A stretch of DNA of 64,000 bases from Ovis canadensis (lineage: Eukaryota; Chordata; Mammalia; Artiodactyla; Bovidae), in NCBI RefSeq assembly GCF_042477335.2, contig NC_091255.1, positions 27,754,501-27,818,500 of the forward strand, in the 5' to 3' direction. Both the position numbers and the translations under genes were made by a program. The number at the start of each line of letters is the position of its first letter. Position 1 is the first letter of the stretch. The notes under the pieces are model-generated. The model saw nothing but the letters and a program-made list of their open reading frames with translations. It searched no databases and was not told the origin of the DNA. Positions 57,980 through 64,000 of this stretch are shown here, in pieces.

Positions 57980-58161
57980 ACACAGATAATCCTGGCATGG
58001 GCACACAGAGCCCCACTTCACCCCCAACTTCACAGCTGAACAATCCAGCTCTGTCTGGGGCAGGGACGAACCCTCTCTTCCACGTGTTTGTTCCCCATGG
58101 TCAGTTGCTTCTCCACCTGCCTGGGTGGTGACGACTGCCTCCTCAGCCTGAGTTTCCCCTC
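57463..58161 (-). repeat. inverted duplication, arm 2 (partner 49245-49942)
   Basis: Consists of BovB 3' sequence (57463-57979, plus) and non-repeat flank (57980-58161), mirroring arm 1 across the same BovB insertion junction. Confidence 0.88.
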
Positions 58162-58169
58162 AGCGGCTG

Positions 58170-58560
58170 AGCTGAGCTGAACTGAACTGAACCTTGAAGA
58201 AGGGGAACCTTGTGGTTGGACTGTTTCTGAGTCGGAACCAGTTCATGGGGGAACTTGTTCTTGTGGGGGTAGGAACAGCCTAGTAGGAACTACTTCATTT
58301 GTTTTGTAGGGTAAATTTATTTACCTGGTTTGGAAAATGGTTGATCTGTGCACCAATGATGGAATCTGTGCCATCTTTGTAGGAATTTTCCTATGTCTTT
58401 TGTGTTTTCGTGTTATCAAACTTTTAAAAACAGGAAGTATTTCATCTGTCCTGAAGGAAAGCTCTTTGAGGTATATATTAGGTATCTTAAGATAAGGAGA
58501 GCAATGGCCCCTTAATGGCTCACAGTCATTTTTACAGTCTTGAAGTTTGAAATGCTTTGC
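58170..58560 (+). repeat. ERV-related leader, right copy, plus unassigned DNA
   Basis: 58210-58370 repeats 56965-57005 and 57291-57400 in direct orientation. The remainder is unassigned. Confidence 0.45.
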
Positions 58561-58819
58561 AAAGGAGAGGGACACAATGATAATAAATGAAGAGTCCCAG
58601 AAGCTCCTTTGAGCTTGAGGTGTCTGATTCTAATTTCCCTACAGGAGTCCCAGGTAACTTTGACAGTCAGAAGCTCCAGCTCCAGTTTGGGGTGCTCCCC
58701 CTGTGAAGGAAAACTCTGGCCCTTTGGAGGAAGGTCATAGCTCTAATGGGAGTAGGAAGTCACATTGATGTGATTTTCCAGTTTTGCCAGGAGGATTCAT
58801 GTAGGGTGATTCTCTTTTT

Positions 58820-58962
58820 TTTGGTGGGGTGGGGGGTGGGGTGGGGGGCGGGGGTTGGTACATGGCATGAGGGATCTTAGTTCTCCCACCAGGGATTAAA
58901 GCCACACTCCCTGCAATGGAAGTCTGGAGTCTTAACCACTGGACTGTCAGGGAAGTGCCTAG
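58820..58962 (-). repeat. CHR-type SINE with G-rich head
   Basis: T-run, G-rich stretch 58823-58857, then 'gggatcttagttctcccacc' and 'taaccactggactgtcagggaag'. Confidence 0.7.
58823..58857 (+). repeat. G-rich tract, G-quadruplex candidate
   Basis: Six G-runs of four to six bases separated by one T or C within 35 bp. Confidence 0.7.
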
Positions 58963-59529
58963 ACTGATTCTTTTTTAAGAAACAGGTCTGTTCCAGAAAT
59001 AGAGCCTTGACCAGTGATATCTCCAAAAGACCCTGGGGGAGGTGTGGTGGGGAAACGCGGCAGGACCTAGAGATCAGAGTCCACTCTGAGCCCAGCAAGC
59101 ACTTGTTCACCAGACATTTGCTTGTCTGTGAATCCCCTTCCTCCTCTATGAAGTCCCAAACCATTACCCTCAACATTCTCTTCTGTCTTTAGCTGCAGGT
59201 ATTATTTAAGCTGAGGGCTTTGACCATTTTAGTGGGCTAATTCTCTTGGGTGTCTCCCATATATATTTGTTAATAAACTCTTCTTAGATTTATCTCCTGT
59301 TAATCTGCCTCATGTCAATTTAGTTCTTAAACTGGCCTGAAGAACATAGAAGGATACAGGACCGTCTCTTCATTCCCCAATATCCATGCTGTAATCTGTG
59401 TGGCATTGGTCTCTGACTGTGCGTGGAGATGCTGGCAGTTCAGGAGTACCTGGGGGCCCTCACGTGGGCCTGTACTACTGGCGGGAGTCCCCGCAGGCAT
59501 TTCCTCAGCTGGTGCAAATGTCACGGTTC

Positions 59530-59795
59530 CTGCTGCTGCTGCTGCTAAGTCGCTTCAGTCGTGTCCAGCTCTGTGCGATACCATAGATGGCAGCCCACCA
59601 GGCTTCCCCGTCCCTGGGATTCTCCAGGCAAGAACACTGGAGTGGGTTGCCATTTCCTTCTCCAATGCATGAAAGAGAAAAGTGAAAGGGAAGTCGCTCA
59701 GTCGTGTCCAACTCTTAGGAGCCCACCAGGCTCCTCCATCCATGTGATTTTCCAGGCTAGAGTATTGGAGTGGGGTGCCACTGCCTTCTACTACA
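59530..59795 (+). repeat. Bov-A2 SINE (dimeric)
   Basis: 'ctgctgctgctgctaagtcgc' start, 'aatgcatgaaagagaaaagtg' hinge, end 'gccactgccttctac'. Copy A is empty at about 9330. Confidence 0.88.
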
Positions 59796-60589
59796 ATTGA
59801 AAGATGCAGCTCAGCAACAACCAAGGGGAAGCTTGGATAAAACAGGGATTCTTACTCTCACATCCTGAGGGTCACACAGGACAGTGGCCAGTGTGGAAGG
59901 GGAGGGAGCACAGAACTGGGCTTCTGGCTTTATTGGAGTCCAAGGGTGGGGTGGTGAAGAGAGAACCAGGGGCAGGAAGAGACAGGTGGGGTCACTCACA
60001 TGGTTATCTAGGTTGCCCAAGGTTTTCTAGAAAGGAGAACCTGATGGGTGAGGCAGGCATGGGGGCTTACTTTGAAGCCGGTGTACAGCTGACAGTGTGT
60101 TCATGCAAAGCGCGTGTTTGAAGTAGAAGCTTTAGCCATCAGAAGCTTAATACCAGTCCCTTAGGATCAGGTATGTTTACTGTGTTTCCAACAGTGCCAA
60201 AGGCCTCCTTTCTCCAAGACCTCGTCAATACTTGTCAATTTCTTGAGAGTGTGAGGTGGCCAACACATTGAGAACAGATCCTATGGTCTATAGGGCAGAG
60301 AACGGATAGCCTCAGACAAGTGTCTGCAACTTTGAATAACAGAGCTCTGAGGGCTGCCTCTCACCTCCTTAAGACAAGAACCAGGCCCTGGGAAGGGATC
60401 TCAGTGACTGCACGATGATGCCAGGCTGCTGAGGTCAACTGTGCCAGGCACTGGGTCTTGGAGATGCCTCCCTACTGTCTCCATCCATCTGAAAATACAC
60501 TGACCCTCACATTTGGCTGTTGCCTCTCTCTGTGGGGTGGGAGCAGGGCTGCAGACTCTTCTTTTTGGGTTGGACTCACTGTGACTCAG

Positions 60590-62148
60590 TTATGCTCAAT
60601 TCACATGCCAGCAAGGATATGCTCAAAATCCTTCAAGCTAGGCTTTAGTGGTACGTGAACTGAGAACTTCCAGATGTACAAGCTGGGTTTAGAAAAGCCA
60701 GAGGAACCAGAGATCAAATTGCCAACATTTGTTGGATCATAGAGAAAGCAAGGAAATTCCAGAAAAAAACACCTACTGCTGTTTCACTGACTACACTACA
60801 GCCTTTGACTGTGTGGAAAATTCTTAAAGAGCACCAGATCACCTTGGGCTTCCCTGATAGCTCAGTTGGTAAAGAATCCGTGGACACCGCAGGAGACCCC
60901 AGTTCGATTCCTGGGTCGGGAAAATCCGCTGGAAAAGGAATACGCTCCCCACTGCAGTATTCTAGGGCTTCCCTTGTGGCTCAGCTGGTAAAGAATCCAC
61001 CTGCAATGCAAGAGACCTGGGTTCGATCCCTGGATTGGGAAGATCCCCTGAAGGGAAAGGTTACCCACTCTAGTATTCTGGCCTGGAGAATTCCATGGAC
61101 TGTATAATCCATGGGGTGGTAAAGAGTCCGATACGAGTGAGCAACTTTCATTTACTTACTCACCAGACCACCCTACCTATTTCCAAAAAAACCTGTATGA
61201 GAGTTAAGAAGCAACAGTTATAATTGGACATGGAACAACTGACCTGCTGAAAATTGGGAAAGGAGTATGACAAGGCTGTCTGTTGTCACCATGCTTATTT
61301 AACTTTATGCAAAGTACATTATGAGAAAAGCCAGGCTGGATGAATTATAATCTGGAATCAAGATTGCTGGGAGAAATGTCAACAGCCTCAGAAAGGCAGA
61401 TGGTACCACTCTAATGGCAGAAAGTGAAGAGGAACTAAAGAGCCTCTTGATGAAAGTGAAAGAAGAGAGTGAAAAAGATGGCTTAAAATCCAACATAAAA
61501 ATTCCTTAAGATCATGGCCGCTGGTCCCATCACTTCATGGCAAATAGAATGTGAAAATGTGAAAACAGTGAGAGATTTCATTTTCTTGGGATCTAGAATC
61601 ACTGCAGGTGGTGAGTGCAGCTATGAAGTTAAAAGACGCTTTTTCCTTGGAAGGAAAGCTATGGAAAACCTAGACAACATTTTAAAAAGCAGAGACACCA
61701 CTTTGCCAACAAATATTCATAGTCAAAGCTATGGTTTTTCCAGTAGTTATATACAGTTGTGAATGTTGGACTATAAAGAAGGTTGACGCCAGAGAATTAT
61801 GATGCTGGAATGGACTCTTTGAGAGTCCCTTGGAGAGCAAGGGGATCAAACTAATCAAGCCTAAAGAAAATCAACTTGGGATATGCATTGGAAGAACTTG
61901 TGCTGAGGCTGAAGCTCCAGTACTTTGGTCACTTGATGCAAAGAGCTGATTGATTGGAAAAGGCCCTGACGCTGGGAAAGATTGGAGGCAGGAGGAGAAG
62001 GGGACGACAGAGGATGAGATGGTTAGATAGCATCACCGACTCAACGGACATGAATTTGAGCAAACTCCAGGAGATAGTGTAGGACAGAGGAGCCTGGCCC
62101 ACTGCACTCCATGGAGTTGCAAAGAGTCAGACACGACTTGACGAGTGA
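60590..62148 (+). mobile_element. BovB LINE, degraded 3' half
   Basis: BovB blocks in order: 'atgctcaaaatccttcaagc', 'gttggatcatagagaaagcaagg', [19 protein letters not shown] (about 61415), FLGSRITAGGECSYEVKRR and the 3' end 'agagtcagacacgacttgacg'. Many indels; the RT signature has decayed (61393: no intact YADD). A Bov-tA interrupts it. Copy A is empty at about 10158. Confidence 0.87.
60845..61150 (+). repeat. Bov-tA SINE pair nested in BovB
   Basis: Two heads, 'gggcttccctgatagctcag' (60847) and 'gggcttcccttgtggctcag' (60965), so one copy sits in another. 'caccaga.cacc' flanks the block (about 60831 and 61161). Confidence 0.82.
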
Positions 62149-63579
62149 ATGGCAGCTTCCAAGTTGTCTGGTGATGCCAAAGTGTGTTTGCTGGAACTCT
62201 AGCTGTCTCTGTGTCTCCCTCTGCTCTGAGAATTAAAAACAATCAAAACAAAATGAAACAAAACAGTATTTTATTGAGTTGTGGTTCAAGTAAACACATA
62301 GAGCCTAGTCTGTTGGATGAGTTTTTATGTTGTAAACAGCTGTGTGACCATCACATTTCCAGACCCAGATGATTCCTTCGGGTTCCTCCTAGTTGGGGCC
62401 CGCCATGGGCCATCGCGTGTCTGACTGTTGTTGGATTTTATCTAATAAAAAGACTCCCAGCCTGTGCTCACTCGTGCCTGGCTCCTGTGCACAGCTGTGA
62501 GTGTCTCTGATGATCATGCCTATATCTTTGGTCCCTTTTTATTGCCAAGGGCTAGTTCACTGTGGTCACATCATCATTCATTTTTCCTTTCTGTTGCTCG
62601 TGGACAGCGTGATTCCAGTGTGGGGCTACGGTGAGTGAGGCTGTCATGCATGCATGCATATGTTTTCATCTCTCCTGGGTAAACATCTAGAAGCAGAGGA
62701 GCCTGGACACTGTAGAGACAGAAGACCCACCAAGTTTCCAACCCGCTTGCATTTTACACTCCAACCTGCACTGAATGAGAGTTCAGCGATCTTTATCCCA
62801 GTAGATGAGGAAACGGTCCCGGTGTTCCTGGTGTCAAACAGGATTGCAAAGCATTTCCCCTTCTTTTCCTCCTTTCTGCTTCAACTGTGCCATCTGCCCC
62901 TTCACATTGTGGTTGATCTAGGAATGTAGTGGAGACGGAGGGTGGACAGACGAGGCATGGGTGCTCAATCTCTGGGAATATGTCAAATAAGTCAGTCTTT
63001 GCAAATTCTGGGGCACCGAGGCAAGCCCAAGAATAGAGAGAGGTGCAGACAGGTTCTCAGCCCCAGGGCACCTGCTCCACACTCAGTACCTATAGGCCCC
63101 TCAGCTGCTTGTCCTGGCTGGACACGGGGTCCCGTCTCTAGCACACGGTGGGTACCTACTTAATCTCCGCTAAATCTGTTGTTGCTGTGTTTCCTCCCCA
63201 AACCCCTTTCCGACAAAAGCTGATCCTGAGTCTCTGTTTCAGTCAAACATTTCCATTAACAAGGTACTGGAACCAAATAAAGGCAGTTATTCAATAGATT
63301 GCCTCCAACTCAGTGTCACCTGAAATATTCTATTATGTCTGAGATGTCTCTGCTCCCCATTCTAAAGCCCAGAATCAAGAGAGAGAAGAGAGAGAGAAAT
63401 TCACAGAGAAGAGGGGTCAAAACTTCCCAGGGCATCATTATGCACAAGGATAAGGGAACCTCCATCACCAGGTTTTCTATTTGCAAAACATTTCTTTTTA
63501 CATGATTATGCTTTTATGTGAGGAGTAGAATTTAAAATGGGAGGAATACCTTTTTAAGAGGTGGAGTAGCCTTATATGG

Positions 63580-63690
63580 CTCAAGCTGCCACTAGTGAGC
63601 TATGTGACCTTGGATATGACCTGTAGATTCTCTGAGCCTTAGTTTTCCGGTCTGCAAAATGGGTATAACTAGGCCTTCCTGCAGCACTGC
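63580..63690 (+). repeat. MIR-like SINE (copy C)
   Basis: 'gagctatgtgaccttggatatgacc' and 'ctctgagccttagttttcc' match 14640-14745. Confidence 0.65.
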
Positions 63691-64000
63691 CACCCCATGC
63701 CCAGGCAGCACCCCATCACACACACTGTTGTCTGGACATGACACAGCCACACGCTCAGGAGCAGTGTCTTCTAGAAGCTGGGCACGTGGTGAGAATGTCT
63801 GAGCCTACGTGAACTATTCTGACTTGGGGTGGAGGGAAGGAGAAGAGCAGAGGGGAGAAGGCCCTGGAGAGGAGCACCCACTTCTGTCCTCCGTCTTCCT
63901 CCCTACCTTTCTCCCTTCCTCTAAATGGACTTTCTCCTGCTCCTGGCTCCTCCCCATTTAATAACAGATAAACTGCATTGAATTCCTTATCTTGGTGAGT

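Larger units (their letters stand above)
58792..64000 (+). repeat. duplicated spacer P3, copy C (runs off the window)
   Basis: Paralogue of 8178-15100. Private insertions are the CHR SINE (58820-58960), a Bov-A2 (59530-59795) and a BovB with nested Bov-tA (60590-62148). It lacks copy A's L1, CHR-L, Bov-tA, BovB and solo LTR. Confidence 0.85.

Overview
This is nuclear DNA of a ruminant, almost certainly a bovid. The evidence is repeat content: BovB (RTE) LINEs, Bov-A2 and Bov-tA SINEs, CHR-type tRNA-derived SINEs, ruminant L1 3' ends and several endogenous-retrovirus LTRs lie on both strands. Genes are vertebrate split genes with GT-AG introns. There are no bacterial operons, tRNA, rRNA or CRISPR arrays. 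Two gene families are recognisable: the N-terminal carbohydrate-recognition domain (CRD) of galectin-9 (LGALS9), and the 3' half of KSR1, a RAF-family scaffold pseudokinase. The two genes are neighbours in mammals (human 17q11.2).

Layout. 1.1-6.9 kb: galectin-9-like copy 1, with three intact N-CRD exons (3089-3180, 4581-4785, 5618-5728); exon 1, the linker and the C-terminal CRD are not seen. 8.2-15.1 kb: spacer with a 5'-truncated BovB and a 1.37-kb solo LTR. 16.3-19 kb: galectin copy 2, clearly a pseudogene. 19.3-20.3 kb: 5' part of a BovB. 20.3-22.8 kb: a paralogue of 1.1-2.9 kb (galectin upstream/intron-1-like DNA) that stops before galectin exon 2. 23.8-46.4 kb: seven KSR1 exons from the proline-rich region before the kinase to the stop codon, with at least four disabling features. 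46-58 kb: repeat-rich tract with inverted duplications, an inverted LTR pair and a twin-primed BovB. 58.8-64.0 kb: a second copy of the 8.2-15.1 kb spacer.

Interpretation. The window is a mosaic of a tandemly amplified KSR1-LGALS9 segment. Copies have decayed, recombined and taken up retrotransposons since they formed. Because paralogous copies sit side by side, many insertions have their empty site elsewhere in the same window. The spacer at the right edge predicts another galectin exon-3-like sequence about 2 kb beyond the window. I see no complete working protein-coding gene here. Copy 1 of the galectin N-CRD is the best candidate for an exon set still in use. Repeat family names are from recognition of consensus motifs, not a database run, and repeat edges without a stated target-site duplication are approximate.
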